Of a stretch of 64,000 nucleotides of DNA, positions 38,992 to 51,628 are shown in pieces (position 1 is the first letter of the stretch; every line of letters starts with the position of its first letter). A program made the translations under genes and the position numbers. The stretch is from Hyperoplus lanceolatus. Its lineage: Eukaryota; Chordata; Actinopteri; Uranoscopiformes; Ammodytidae. The DNA lies in NCBI GenBank assembly GCA_026929865.2, contig CM049409.1, forward strand, positions 11,160,452-11,224,451, read 5' to 3'. The notes below the pieces were generated by a model that was not told the origin of the DNA, made no database searches, and saw nothing but the letters and a program-made list of their open reading frames with translations.

Positions 38992-39050
<59 letters not shown>
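38992..39050. repeat. (AC)n microsatellite
   Basis: Pure tract followed by CT-rich and further AC-rich low-complexity sequence to about 39210. Confidence 0.97.
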
Positions 39051-39055
<5 letters not shown>

Positions 39056-39454
39056 AACTCTCTCTCTCTCACACACACACACAGGCCAGCCAGACCTGAT
39101 CCAGACTTTGCTTTCTACATGTAACGCCGCTCACCCGCCCCTTATTCCATCAGACCAGTTTAAATCCATGTTAATCTCTCTCCCTCTCTCTCTCTTTCTC
39201 TCAAACACACACAAACATACCCGCTTTCATTCTGCACTTGCAGAGACCCCTGCTTCATTTTCTGGTCATGTGAACCCATTGCAAGGGGACGAAGCGGACA
39301 CAAAGTGACACAGGGAGCAGTATGGGGAGGAGAGGGGGCTGAGCTGAAAGGATGGCGATGGGCGGTGTCCGATTATCCCACACTGAAAGGGACTGTTAAA
39401 AGGAGAACCTTGTTGCAAAAGCTGGTGGGCTGGGCCGGAGTCTGGTAAAGTGCT

Positions 39455-39628
<174 letters not shown>

Positions 39629-40046
39629 TGAGTGACTCTAAAGAGAAGGAGGAAGATGACTGATGACCACCGTGAGGAAATACTGAGAGAAATAGTTTGA
39701 CATAATGTGGAAATGGATTGCCAGTTAGCTTAGCATAAATACAGGAAACTGATATTGTCCTAAGGTAACAGAATCTGCCTACCAGCACCATAAAGCTTAC
39801 CAATGAACATTTCAATGCAATCCTTCCAAAAAAGAAGTGAAAAAAGTTACCTAGTTGCCCTCTTACTTCCCGGCAAAAAAAAAAAAAATTAGCAAGTCTA
39901 TGCCTTCAAGGACTCACTTTAAGAATGAAGGGAAAATAATTTAGGTAACATTTTTCCTTTGACCGAATGGTGTCAAATCTGACCTGGAATCTGGATCCAA
40001 AGTAAAGATTCAAAACTAAATTGTGACTTTTCACACATCAGTGAAT

Positions 40047-40068
40047 ATATATATATATATATATATAC
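40047..40068. repeat. (AT)11 tract
   Basis: Short pure dinucleotide run. Confidence 0.95.
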
Positions 40069-40279
40069 TTTTAAACGATAATCAAGAAAATAAACACCTT
40101 GAGCAGTTGTGCATCGGAATGAAAAATCCAGGGCAGAAAACTCCATTGCTTTCCGTTTGATAGAACTCATCATCAACATGCTTCAGAAAGCTTTGAGACG
40201 CCACATTTGTATCAGAGCGCGTTCAGACAGAGAGAACTAACATGAAGGTATGTTTCTTCATTACTGAAATGTTAATTTG

Positions 40280-40480
40280 ACTTGTTTTTTTTGCCTAATT
40301 AACGCCAATGTCTTCCAAGAACAAAACAGCCGCACAAATATTAATTAGGACCTCAATATTCATGCTGGCGGAAATAGTCGTGAGGCCTGTAATTAACGAG
40401 CTTTTAATTGTTTGATCGTCTCCTTAATTAAAGGCTTGCTATAATTTGAAGGTTTGTTTACTTTTCGCAAATCGGGAACG
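40280..40480. promoter_or_regulatory. Candidate conserved enhancer rich in homeodomain sites
   Basis: Within 200 bp there are at least five TAATTA/TTAATTA-type cores (for example CCTAATTAACG, TATTAATTAGG, TGTAATTAACG, CTTAATTAAAG). GGCGGAAATAG and AATATTCATG also occur. No frame or repeat is present. It lies about 5 kb upstream of olig3. Inference only. Confidence 0.35.
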
Positions 40481-43217
40481 AGAAAGACAGAGATCTTATT
40501 GATATTCTCTTTAACCCAAGACGGAAAAATAAGGCTTTGTAAAGTTACCCAAACATTCCTTGGAGGTGCGGCATATCTTCATACTTTTCAAATATTAAGC
40601 TTTTATATTCAAATAAAAACAAATCTCTGAATTACTTTGGACGGACGCTGAATATTTTTGCTTGGCTTCACTCTCCAGTCTTCCATCTGCCATTCGAACG
40701 TTTCAACCTTTGTGAAATCTCTTTCGATGAGACTTTAAACTGAGGTTTGATGGCATCTTTGATCGGCAAAATGGAAGGAGTAGTGATCAGCAGTTACATG
40801 TGGAATTTCCATTATATACTGAAGACTTGCTCTGTATAATTTTATGACAGAATCAAAATTCACATTTCAAATAATCCTAAAAGAAACCTGAATCTAAATA
40901 AAGTTAAACAATAATGTCAATGATGTTATAGTAATGTATGATGATGAATGTATGATTTCATTTTATCACACTTTATCCACATCCAATGGAATAACAAAAG
41001 ACAAAACCCCACTGTGCAAGAAAACAGGCAAGGTTTTTGTTGCAAGACAGATTTCCGTTTTTTAAGTGTATACATTCAATAGCCTTTCACCAAATCACAG
41101 TCAATAATGTATTCATTTGCATTGTCTATTCATGCATTTGACACAAATGTCGGGAACATGTGATTTAGTACAACCATTTGTATTTAATAACATGTATAAA
41201 TTGACTGTATCTGGTCCATGTAACTTGTCATTTCTTATATTAATCTGCTGTATGTAAATCCTATCTTGCATGTTAATTGGTGTGTGTGTGTGAGGGAGCA
41301 GCCCCAGTATCATTTATTTTGCCAAAGGAACAAAAGGAGGGGATTTTAAAAGGGATTTTAGGAACCAAATCTATCCTCAATTTTGATTGATTTTATGAGA
41401 CAATCGTTTCCTTACTACTGTCAAAGTAACAGATAAAGTTACAGATTTTTTTTTCCGATGGGTGACACTCTGTGACCTTGACCTTGACACTTGCCCAAGT
41501 GTGTATTGTCTCATGTTGAGCACCAGAGATGCTCAACACAGTTTGTGTCACAATGATAGTGAGAGAGCAACTGCTAAAAAAACTGTCTTCCCATACTGCT
41601 GGAGGGACGCCTCCATTGGCCGTTTACTGCCCTGAGCTTATTGAAAGGGTCTCTAATGGCCTGGCCCACCCAGGAGGGAGAGACAGAGAGGAGATGAGCT
41701 GCTTCTGGGGAACATAAGTTCACTTCTCTGATGTACTTAGACATTAAATGTATGGATCCTTTGAAAATAAAATATATAGATACCTTTATATACCTTTTGT
41801 GACACAGACGGACCTCAACATTTAAATCGGATTGCTTGTAAACTTTTTAGAACATTCCGTCAACTATGATAAAAAACTAGAAATAATTTTAAAGAATTCA
41901 CTGATATCTTTTAATCTATTTTCTTAGATAACACACATTAGTCAGCACATGAATCAACAGTAACTATGCTTTATTTTCAGAAACACTTTCATTAAAATCA
42001 AACAATGAAGTCCACATGTTTTATATATATTATACAGTTAATAGTTTTTCATTGACAAATTAATTGATAAAAAGAAAAAGAAAACAAGTATATGGAGAAA
42101 TATCTGAAATTCTCCTATTCTTATCAACTGACTAGAGGGGCGTGTCTGTGTTTGATTGACAGCAGTTGGCAGGCTGAGCATTAAGTTAGAACCACACCAA
42201 CATCACAGGGAAGTTTGCATGATGTTTTATGTGCTGAAATTCAATCGCTAAACAGCAATCTCGCCTACAATCTGATGTTAGCTGTGCACTTTTACACGAT
42301 GTGTGTTTGTTGGGTGGCTCGTTTAACAAGTTAAAGTGCATGTCATGTTCATAAGATTAAATGTTATCCAGCAAAAACGAGTTATTGTTGATATCTTGAA
42401 GTAAAAAATGCAGATTAATAAGGCAAACATCTCTGCATTAAAAGTATTGTTGGCATCAATATTTACCAATCCTGTCAAGAGGACTTGATCTATGTGTGTT
42501 GAAAAAAATCTCTTTCTGTGTTGTGACCTCACCACAAGATCAAATCTGAGGGATTGTGAGACAATAAACAGATAATAAACATGTATGCTGCCCCATATTA
42601 CTTTTTTTATTATTTTTTTTTCTCTGATCTTTTCTTTTTTTCCAATTAATCAGTGGATAATGCCTTATATCACACGAGTAAGGAAAACACCTAAAAGATT
42701 AGGCCTACTCCCACTCTAATGAGTCAAGCAACTTGACTTTGCTTTACTCTCAAGTTAGCTTGCCAAATAAATGCTCACTCTGACTCATCTGTGTTAGGGT
42801 TAACTTTGCCAATGACCAAGTGTTATACATAACAAGCTTACCATCAAACTGTCACACGTGTACTGTAAGTTACACAATATGAAGTGATATTGTGATATAT
42901 ATACATGCATGTGAATCTTCACATTTGAAAATATTTACTTTTAAAAAGAGCCATAAAAAACATAAACGTAATGTAAAGGGCTGCAAGAGGAGAAGCAGGC
43001 AGAGACAAAAAAGAGAAGAGACAGTTCGCCAGACAGAGTGTGTGAGGACGAGAGATAAAAAGAAACCAGCAGAGGAATGAAAGGAAAGCGAGGAGCTTAC
43101 GCAGTGAAAAGAGCACATTAGGGGCAACCTGCTGCGACAGTAGTGTAGGGAGCGGTGAATAACTGCCCCCATTTAGACCAGTGTCCTGGTGGTGTGGAGC
43201 TAGGGGCCTCCTCAGAT

Positions 43218-43218
<1 letters not shown>
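40481..43218. other. Non-coding stretch
   Basis: AT-rich; no supported genes, RNA genes or transposon ends. Confidence 0.45.
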
Positions 43219-43219
<1 letters not shown>

Positions 43220-43265
<46 letters not shown>

Positions 43266-43341
43266 AGAAAACACTCAAAATACAAAAATATAGCAAAATA
43301 ATCTAATTCAAAAGCATGTGATCCTGCGCAAATTGATACCT

Positions 43342-43387
<46 letters not shown>

Positions 43388-43413
43388 CACACACACACAC
43401 ACACGCACACACA
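43220..43413. repeat. Two adjacent (AC)n microsatellites
   Basis: Arrays of about 43 and 70 bp separated by about 80 bp of unique sequence. Confidence 0.95.
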
Positions 43414-45250
43414 TACCTCCTCCGTGCTCTCCTATGTCCCTCTCATTCACACATACCTCCACATTGGCCGGATTAGGAACACTTTCTCTTGGGTGTGCGA
43501 GGCTGCCCCCATACACACAAAGAAACACTTGGGGACAGGATTAGTAGGCTTACAGCGGATTCACATATGTCCAGTTCAAGCAATTGGTATTCAAAGCTTT
43601 ACACTTTCAAATGCCACCAAGAGAGAGCAAAGCCTGTCCGGCGCTTTTTCTTTGCATTGGCAGCACCTTTATGAGAAGGGCTCTTTTGCTGGGCCAACAA
43701 TGAGGGCTGTGAATACACATTTTTACTGTTCTACCATGGGGATCCCGTTGGCGAAGGATAGAGCACCGAGGAGAGTTTGAAACAGACTTTATTATGTGGG
43801 TTTGAAGTGCTGGGTGGGAGGGTGTGCAGACAGACAGACGGACAGATGGATGGATGGAGGGATGCTGATTTGGTGGTCAGAGGAAAAGGGCTTCAGTTGT
43901 TTCCACATGTTATTGTTGGTGGCTCGTTCCTCCACTCCACCTCAACAAAACAGATCTCTTCAGAGTGGAGAGAGCGCTCTCAGCAGTTTTATGATGATAA
44001 ATGTTTTGTGTTAACTTCATAAAAGGGTTAACTGTATAATTTAGAAAATAAGCCGTAAGAATATGGCTGATTATATGTATAAAAGTTGATTAGGTGACGT
44101 TTTGTATTTATTTTTTAAAACGTCACCAACGCTATTAATATTTTGTATTTTCCTGAAATTGCACCTTAAGAGATATAAAGTATAGAAAATATAGAAATAA
44201 AGTATTTTGAATGTAAGTTTGGAAGTGCTTGAATAATTACTGTACTATTTTTGTTTGGTATTTTGATTTTCATCTAGACATTTTTAAATCATTGAATCCT
44301 GAATATAATTGATTGGAATTGGGTTTGTTCTATTTATCTATTTTTAGGGATTGAATTGTAAAATAAATAATCACCGAATAAGCTATTAAATATCCAATAG
44401 ATTAGAACTAGACTGAAAACAATAAAATATAAAATTATTCCTTCAGTAAACTTCAGTAAACATGGAACTTGGAAGCGATGTGAAGTCGTATGAAGCTCCA
44501 ACCTCTGACGCCCACATGCTGACATACGGCCAGCAGAGTGCCGGAGTGTCGGAGCGGGCATGTTACCTCTGTCCCAGCGGAGGCCGTGCTCCCCCGCGGT
44601 ACCAAGAGCCGCTGAATGGGAAAGTAATTTCCCTTTTCCATTCCTCCTCATTCCCTCAGGCAACCAACGGCCGAACCGCGGAGACTCTGCTTTAATATGT
44701 GACTGTCCGTGTCCGTTAGGATAAACAATGTTCAAAGTGAACACTGCGCGTGAGGGTCTGATGAAGTTGTATTCAAGAGAACACATCATGACCTCTCCAC
44801 TTCCTGAAGCGTTTGATCATCAATCTGTGGACTGCTGTGTGAGAGAAAAGCTTTGAATATATATATTTATAAATTTCGCGATGTTATAGAAAAGATTGTG
44901 TGCGTAAAATGCGCATTACGCACGGCATGGCAGGCAGGCCACAACGACTATGTTGTCTCGGTGGCTTTTGCAAAATCATGTGCAGGTGGCCCTAATAACA
45001 ACTTCTACCACAGGTATAACCTTTACAATTAATGTCGTTTAAAAAAGTAATCTTTAAACTGACCAGATTTTCCGAGGAAGAGATACTTTCTGATCCACGA
45101 GAAGGAAAGAAAAAGAAAGGGGTGAAGGAGGAGAGAGGGAGAGGAGAAGAGAAGAGAAGAGAAGAGAGGCGCGCTGTGCCCCCCAACAGTGTCCTGACAA
45201 TGGTAATGAATGGTTGCGCACCGCGATCACTGGGACAGTGAAAGCACACC
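43414..45250. other. olig3 upstream region
   Basis: No gene recognised. The last 300-400 bp become GC-richer and contain purine-rich low-complexity DNA (AGAAGAGAAGAG) leading into the olig3 promoter. Confidence 0.4.
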
Positions 45251-45360
45251 GCCCCCTTTCTAACGGGCGCGTCATCCTCCTAACTAGGCGTTATGAATAG
45301 GAAAGCCGCTTTTGTCTGCCTGCATGTATAAATACCCACTATCAGTGTCCTTCTCAGTGC
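45251..45360 (+). promoter_or_regulatory. olig3: olig3 core promoter
   Basis: A canonical TATA box (GTATAAATAC, TATAAAT at 45327-45333) lies about 290 bp upstream of the start codon, with GC-rich CCGCCCCCTTT and AACGGGCGCG just before it. Transcription would start near 45357. Confidence 0.6.
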
Positions 45361-45509
45361 AAATATACACAGACACATACACACACACACAAGTTATAAG
45401 AAGGAGAGAAGCGTTGGACAGGAGGCATACAGACAACATCAGGAGACCAGAGTGACTCAAGGCACCAGAAAGATAGAGGAAAAGAGAGAGTGAGAGAACT
45501 CAGAGAGGG

Positions 45510-45511
<2 letters not shown>

Positions 45512-45541
<30 letters not shown>
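45512..45541 (+). repeat. (GA)n tract in the olig3 leader
   Basis: A purine repeat in the 5' UTR. It keeps the upstream frame open, which makes a false N-terminal extension of the olig3 frame possible. Confidence 0.9.
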
Positions 45542-45547
<6 letters not shown>

Positions 45548-45618
45548 AAGAGGGAGGGAAAGAGGGAGGAAGCCAGCTGCGACCTCCTACCCAACAACCT
45601 CGGAAGCGAACCCATAAA

Positions 45619-46455
45619 ATGCATTCAGACTCCAGCTCGAGCAGCAGAGCCTCTTCCCCGGACATGGACGGCATCTTCCTCCGTGACCACCACCACCATC
45701 ACCTGCACCACCACCTCACCGGCTCCTCAGTGTCTTCGTCAACGGGCGGCGAGCAGCAGCAGCACCAGCGCCAGAAGTTGAGTAGCGTTGAACACCTGCA
45801 CTCTGAGTCAGGGGACGACGACAAGTCTTTGGACGGCAACAAGTACAAGTTGAAGAAGCAAGTCACCGAGGAGGAAATGTACCACCTCCGCCTCAAGATC
45901 AACGGACGCGAGAGGAAGCGCATGCACGACCTCAACCTGGCCATGGACGGCCTGCGCGAGGTGATGCCTTACGCGCACGGGCCCTCGGTGCGCAAGTTGT
46001 CCAAGATCGCCACGCTGCTTCTCGCCAGGAACTACATCCTGATGCTCAACAGCTCCCTGGACGAGATGAAGCGGCTGGTGGGGGAGATTTATGGGGGGCA
46101 ACACTCGGCGTTCCACTGTGGGCCAGGCTCACACACCGGGGGCCCCGCCGCCGCTGCTGCCGCCGCCGCCGCCGCCGCCGCTGCTGCCGCCCACCAGGTG
46201 CACCCTCTCCTCGGCAGCGCGCTGTCGTCCTCCAGCAGCGCGCTGCCGGGGCTCGCGTCCCTCCGTGCGCCCCACGCCCTGATGAAGGGCTCCCCGGCTG
46301 CCCCTCCGGCCCTGCAGCTGGGTCCCGGCTTCCAGCACTGGGCCGGACTGCCTTGTCCCTGCACCATCTGTCAAGTGCCTCCTCCTCCGCACATCCCCAT
46401 CAGCTCCAGCGGCCTCACGAGACTCACGGGGGAGGGCAAGGACGGGATGAAATAA
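45619..46455 (+). CDS. olig3: Oligodendrocyte transcription factor 3
   Basis: Class B bHLH transcription factor that binds E-boxes, known in vertebrates to specify dorsal spinal-cord and hindbrain progenitors. Single coding exon, 278 residues (human OLIG3 is 272). I chose the ATG giving [17 protein letters not shown], matching human [18 protein letters not shown], and not the in-frame ATG 43 codons upstream, whose extension is only repeat-coded. bHLH about 92-145: [20 protein letters not shown] basic/helix 1, loop AHGPSVRK, helix 2 [30 protein letters not shown] after it, KYKLKKQ before it and the C-terminal [20 protein letters not shown] distinguish Olig3 from Olig2. Odd point: 15 alanines (about 177-191) where mammalian OLIG3 has a His/Ala-mixed stretch without such a run. 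Confidence 0.97.
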   Translation: MHSDSSSSSRASSPDMDGIFLRDHHHHHLHHHLTGSSVSSSTGGEQQQHQRQKLSSVEHLHSESGDDDKSLDGNKYKLKKQVTEEEMYHLRLKINGRERKRMHDLNLAMDGLREVMPYAHGPSVRKLSKIATLLLARNYILMLNSSLDEMKRLVGEIYGGQHSAFHCGPGSHTGGPAAAAAAAAAAAAAAAHQVHPLLGSALSSSSSALPGLASLRAPHALMKGSPAAPPALQLGPGFQHWAGLPCPCTICQVPPPPHIPISSSGLTRLTGEGKDGMK

Positions 46456-47123
46456 TGACAGACAAGCACAAACTGAGAGATGTAACAATGTTTGTAAATA
46501 GAGAATTCAGGGCATGAGGGTGGATTAGGCCTCACTTGTGCATGCTGTTGTTTGGTCTGTTTTTCTTGTTTGACGTATATGAGAAAAAAATGTAATTATC
46601 CTCCTTGTAACAAGGACAAAAAGCGACTAAATTTTGCCAATTGAGGGTAAAAAAGAAAAAGTTCTGTGTCATGCAACAAGATGCCAGATGACTCTTGCGT
46701 TCGACTGAGTTTTTCGCTTCACACCACAACGTGAAAAGTGAGGGCGGCTGCATGAACATTTTCATTTTATACTTGATCGAATCAGGCGTCATTTTGTGAA
46801 AACGAAGAATGCTCACTACCTTGTACCAAGGATTTTAAACTTGAGTTCCACATGAAAACAATGGCATTTATGTGTTCGCCTGAAATGATTCAGCTGCCAA
46901 CGCGGACATTTGTTGTTAGATTTATTTCGTGGCTCATTGTTTGTCTATTTGTGCTCCGATTCCCCATCTTTTAATTGTTTTGCATGATGGTATTATTATC
47001 ACAGCATGATTGTTTTTGATGAACTGAATATGTGATGCCCAGAGACCCCGTGTCTTTATTTTTGTACATTGTTGATGACTGATGAAATATTTATTATCGA
47101 ACAGCATCCCTGGATTACATTTC

Positions 47124-47129
47124 AATAAA
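47124..47129 (+). terminator. olig3: olig3 polyadenylation signal
   Basis: AATAAA about 670 bp after the stop, followed by a T-rich region. The preceding 3' UTR is AT-rich with TATTTATT-like instability motifs near 47086. Confidence 0.6.
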
Positions 47130-47164
47130 ACTGAAATTACGGATCTTATCCACTGTCTTCTCAT

Positions 47165-47875
47165 CTTTTCTAAAAAAAAAAAAGTGAAACAGTATAAGCA
47201 ACATTTCTCATGTGAACTCTATGTTAAACTTCCTGAACTCAAGTTAAGGTAAATCGCACTTACTATTTAATGGGTTGAAATTGATAGGCCTAGTGTCAAA
47301 GGCAAACCTTCATCCCTACAATTCTATTCCGTTATTTTTGCCAAAACAAATTTAATTCTCTCACAGTTTTATATATTTTTTTTTACTATTTAAAAATGAT
47401 TTTAAATCCTACATTTTGGGTAACACTCCAATCTAAAGGCCTCAGTTAAGAAAAAACCACACTTTATTTACTTTGACAGACTTTACACTGGTCGCTTATT
47501 TACAGATTTGAAATAGATTAAATTTGTGAAACTCAATAGACTTGAGCATATTTAATCAAATAGGCCTATGTTGATTATAGACCAAATATTTCAAAATTAA
47601 AGTGAGTAAAATGACTCCCTGATCAATAGGTCTGCTTTTTCCTTCAAATTATTCTGACAGTGTTGATTTTCCTTCAGTTTACACGATGACAGCAGCACTT
47701 CAAAGATGTTGTTTTCCGTCTATTAATATTTTGGTTACAACTAAGTTTTTTTTAAGTCAGGAAGCAGCTAACTGCAACCACAAGCCACATTCACGCTTTT
47801 AAACTATTAGAAACGGATATTCAAAGCTACTTTTTTTTTTATATCAGCTGGTCATTTTATTTTCCATCTGTCTCA
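47165..47875. other. Non-coding stretch downstream of olig3
   Basis: AT-rich sequence without recognisable features. Confidence 0.45.
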
Positions 47876-48790
47876 TCTTAACGCCTGTCTGCAGCCAGGC
47901 CCCATGTTGCACAACAGTCCCAGCTAATGATGAGTTAAAAACACAGACACGGCCAGGCAGCATTTATTTAACATTTCCATGCGGCTGACACAAATGTTAA
48001 GACAGAGAAAATGAGGATGAAATGAGGGACTGGGCTGCAACCCTCTAATAGGAGCCCAGTTGAATAGTAGCCGCTAGAAAGTGATCCGCCTCGGGGAGCG
48101 CAGAGCAGTTTGTCCGCGCCTGGTCCCTTGGGTGTTTCTCCGTCTCATCTCTGCAGCGACAGAATGTATGTTTGTGGAGATTACAAGTTAATTGTTCATG
48201 AGGGACCAAGAGGGAAAAAATCACATCACAGAAAGGCGTCGGGATTACAGGCTACTAAATGCAGAAGATTATACATTCAGAAGACCCCCTCCTCGGCCTC
48301 GCCGCATTCAAATGAGTGTGTGGATTAAAAAATAAAAAATAAAGACAGGATAAGAAAAGGAGAAGAAGCCCTTTTGTAACTTATTCGGGGGGAAGAAAAC
48401 GCGCAAGTTCCGTGGCTAAATTAGGAACGAGTGAAAGAGTTCATTAGACACTTCTTCGTCTTTTTGTCTTTAGGAATGAGTAGGCCTATAGGCTGTCTGT
48501 CCCCATAGCAAGCTGCCAGATGGGATGTAAATAGCCGGGTAGCTGCTATGGCCTTTTAACCACACAAACACTGAGGAGGATGTTGTCAAGGGAAGCTGGC
48601 GGTTTGCGAGTTAATAGTCATGAGTTGGGGTAATTACTTAAGGTTTATTATGCTCTGGTTTTCAAAGGAAATGGACTCCTCAATGGGCCGAGAAATACTT
48701 CTTAATTCCGGCTAATTAGGAGCTGTGCAAAGCTGAGACAACTGCTGCTGCTGCTGCTGCTGCTGCTCCTGCTGCCATCAAGCACTGTGT
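47876..48790. promoter_or_regulatory. Candidate conserved regulatory block downstream of olig3
   Basis: An unusually GC/CpG-richer, repeat-poor stretch beginning 750 bp after olig3. It includes CAGCTAATGATGAG, GGGGTAATTACTTAAG, CCGGCTAATTAGGAGC, ATTCATTAGAC-like sites and a (CTG)8 run at 48738-48770. No coding frame is convincing. Interpretation as enhancer DNA is inference. Confidence 0.35.
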
Positions 48791-49914
48791 GTCACATTCT
48801 TGGAGGGAGATCATTTGTAAGTAAGCCACAAAATGATGCACAAAACAGCCATGTACATATGCAAATAGCACGCACAAAACAAATGCAAACCATGGCAGTT
48901 GCATGTTAAAGAGATGAATTTAAATCACTACTTTTTTTAGATCACTGTTTTTTTTTTCTTTTTTATTCTGGGAGTGTAAATCTGGCCAAGGATCATAGGG
49001 TTCCAGGGGTATTTGTTGCTTCTCGCCTGCACTCTAAATGGACTTTTTTGCTGTAATTTAGCTTAAAGCCTACAAGTAAATAAAAAAGTATCCTTGCACT
49101 TGCAAACAATGATTAAAAGATGTTTGGCAGAGCTTATCTTCATAGCAGAATGCCTTAAAAATTATCCTCATTAATCTGACTTTTATACATACTTTTTGTA
49201 AATCCCACTGAAATTCTAATTCCTCCTTCTCATTAAGGGAGGCCCAGCCAAGACAGAAAGTTGGTGATAATGATAGTGATGCAACATGACAATACAATCA
49301 AAGTTGAAAAACAGAATATATTAAAGTGAAGATTAAAATATTGATCAAGAAAAAATAAAAGAGGCAGAATGTTCTGGGAAAACCGGCTATGAAATGCAGA
49401 AACGTGTTGTTGTTTAAGGTATTTGAGCAACGTTTTACTCTTACAATGGCAATTACAATGAGCATGGTACTTTTTTTTTATCCATTTTGTCATTTCATTT
49501 CCACATATCTGGCTTTGTATGAGTCTGCTTAATCAATGAGCCAGTAGCAAAAAGTAGCAAAGAAAAGCTGCAGACAAATATGGTTACAAGGTTTGCACTT
49601 TTTATGTCATATGTGCTTAATAACGTACTAAGTAAAAACAAAATATCACAAAATGTCAGGGGTCAACCATTCAAGAGTCGATTTGCGTCACTTCTTTCAA
49701 ACCATTTATATTACAAAAAGAGTTGTCTATACTTCATATATAAGTAAGACTGAGAAAGATATGAGATACATTTTTGCACAAACTTTCAGACCAGTCTGCA
49801 TTGAACAAAGGCTCATCTTTTCATAAGGCCTGACAAAAGGAGGGCACACACCTGTTACTGGAAGCAACTTCAGGTTGTATCACTTAAAGCAACATTGCTT
49901 TGTTCACCCTCTCT

Positions 49915-49918
<4 letters not shown>
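48791..49918. other. Non-coding stretch
   Basis: AT-rich; nothing recognised. Confidence 0.45.

Positions 49919-49963
<45 letters not shown>
49919..49963. repeat. (AC)n microsatellite
   Basis: Pure tract of about 45 bp. Confidence 0.97.
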
Positions 49964-49965
<2 letters not shown>

Positions 49966-50224
49966 GTCATCCTTTGACCAAACCTTTTTTTTTCTAAACC
50001 CATTGTTAAAGTCTGAAGTTTGTAAAGTTGTTATAATTAAAACACACAGAGGTGCTTGCCAGCTCCATCATAGATATTACCTTTACAAAGCTGCAAATAT
50101 AAGGCTTTTACTGTAGAGTCAGATATGTACAAACACATGAAGGGACATGAAAGGCTTTATTACTCCAGAGTTTTTATAAACATCACATTTGGCAATGGCA
50201 GACAGTTGTTGCATTGGATGTGAA

Positions 50225-50760
50225 GAGTGGGAGGCCTGTGCAGAAGTGTGTGGGTGTGAAGTGGTCTGCTGGTTTGTTTATTCGCTCGGCCAGTGAGCGG
50301 CTAAAGGGCCGGTGCCTGAGGGCAGCAATTGAAAATAAATTTCAGTTGAATAAGGGGCAGCGGCCGCATCAGCCGAGCTGCTGCTAGAACAAAAGCAGTT
50401 GAGGGGATAAGTTATTGACCGGGATGACAGCCTGAACGAGGCTGATTATAACTGCCTGGTCGTGCTCTGTGTGTGTGTGTGTGTGTGTGTGTGTTAGTCA
50501 TAGTTAGTGAAGCAGGTGCAGAGGCCATTCCCAATCTGTGTCTACCTCTCTCTCTCTCTCTCTCTCTGCCCTTAGGGAAGCCTCAGGGCCCTCTGCCCTC
50601 CTGTCCTCAGCTGATTCTACAGACTAATGTTTAACCCATACTGCCAAAACAGGAAGCATATTTCCATCGTAAGAGCGCTTTGCCATCGCCATTAGCGACG
50701 GAGCTCATTTGCATGTTAATTGTGCAGTTAGAGAGGTGGTGTTGACACTTCCCTTTGTCC
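50225..50760. promoter_or_regulatory. Candidate conserved regulatory block
   Basis: GC-richer patches (50260-50460 and 50670-50760) hold GCAATTGAAAATAAATTTCAG, GCGGCCGCATCAGCCGAGC, GATTATAACTGCC and ATTTGCATGTTAATTGTG (octamer plus homeodomain core). A short (GT)n and a (TC)n tract lie between them. No gene evidence. Confidence 0.3.
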
Positions 50761-51384
50761 ATGCAGGGTTCGCGGGAAGTGAGAGGATGGGGCTGCAGAA
50801 TGACATCCATGTGCGTTATTGTTTCAGGCTGGTTGAGTCATCTGTTATCATGGGACTTCCAAACACAATGGGAAATGGATCAAGTTAATTTCATGAGGTG
50901 TCATTCATACTGTACAATTCAAATAAAGCTTCATCTGTGACATTTTGTTTGATGTAAAACATTAAGAAACTAGTTCAAATCAAGTAATTTTCAGACATGC
51001 ATTTAATAATGTGCACACTATGGATTGAAGTGATGGAAACCGACGTATATTTACTAAATTTCTGTCCTTCTGTACAAATCTGACACACTTTTAACTCTAT
51101 GCTACATGTTACTTCTTCTCCACTTCATTTCAGAGGTTAGAACTATACTTTTTATTTAGTTAACACATAGTCACTCTACAGTTGGCTAACTGAGATTAAG
51201 ATTTGATGTATAAAATTCAGTGTAAGAAGCAGTGAAACTAGAAAAAAAACCTAAAATACACTACACTTATATATAAACATGTAAGAGGCTTTACTGTTGT
51301 AGCTGCGAAATATGGAACTTTATTTTTTACACACTTAAACATTTCATTAATCTTAAATTATCGTAAATATTCCGTACTCAATTG
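50761..51384. other. Non-coding stretch
   Basis: AT-rich; no gene or element recognised. Confidence 0.45.
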
Positions 51385-51628
51385 AAGTAGTTCTCTCCCT
51401 GAGATTTCTTCTATTTTTTTTTTAAATCCCGGTAAAGGGTTTTTTACTGGGAGTTTTTTCTCAGCCGAGCTAGGGTGTAAGGGCAGGGTGTCATATTGTT
51501 TCATATTTTATCATGTTGTGTCATATTGTACCATACTGTATCATATTGTATGGACTGTAAAGCCCATTGAGACGAATGCTATTTGTGATTTTGGGCTATA
51601 CAAATAAAACTGATTTGATTTGATTTAA
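51385..51628 (+). repeat. LINE 3'-tail fragment (L2-like)
   Basis: Shows the order typical of a widespread teleost LINE tail: CCTGAGATTTCTTC, GGTAAAGGGTTTTTTACTGG, CTAGGGTGTAAGGGCAGGGTG, GTAAAGCCCATTGAGACGAA, TTTTGGGCTATACAAATAAA, ending in tandem TGATT units. Family name is from memory. Confidence 0.5.

Noticed and set aside
45490-45618. 43-codon N-terminal extension of olig3 from an upstream in-frame ATG
   Set aside because: It is coded mainly by the (GA)n tract, while Olig3 orthologues begin at the MxSDSSS methionine, which lies at 45619.
45699-46488. Several minus-strand frames opposite olig3
   Set aside because: They are antisense shadows of a GC-rich coding exon; no independent motifs.
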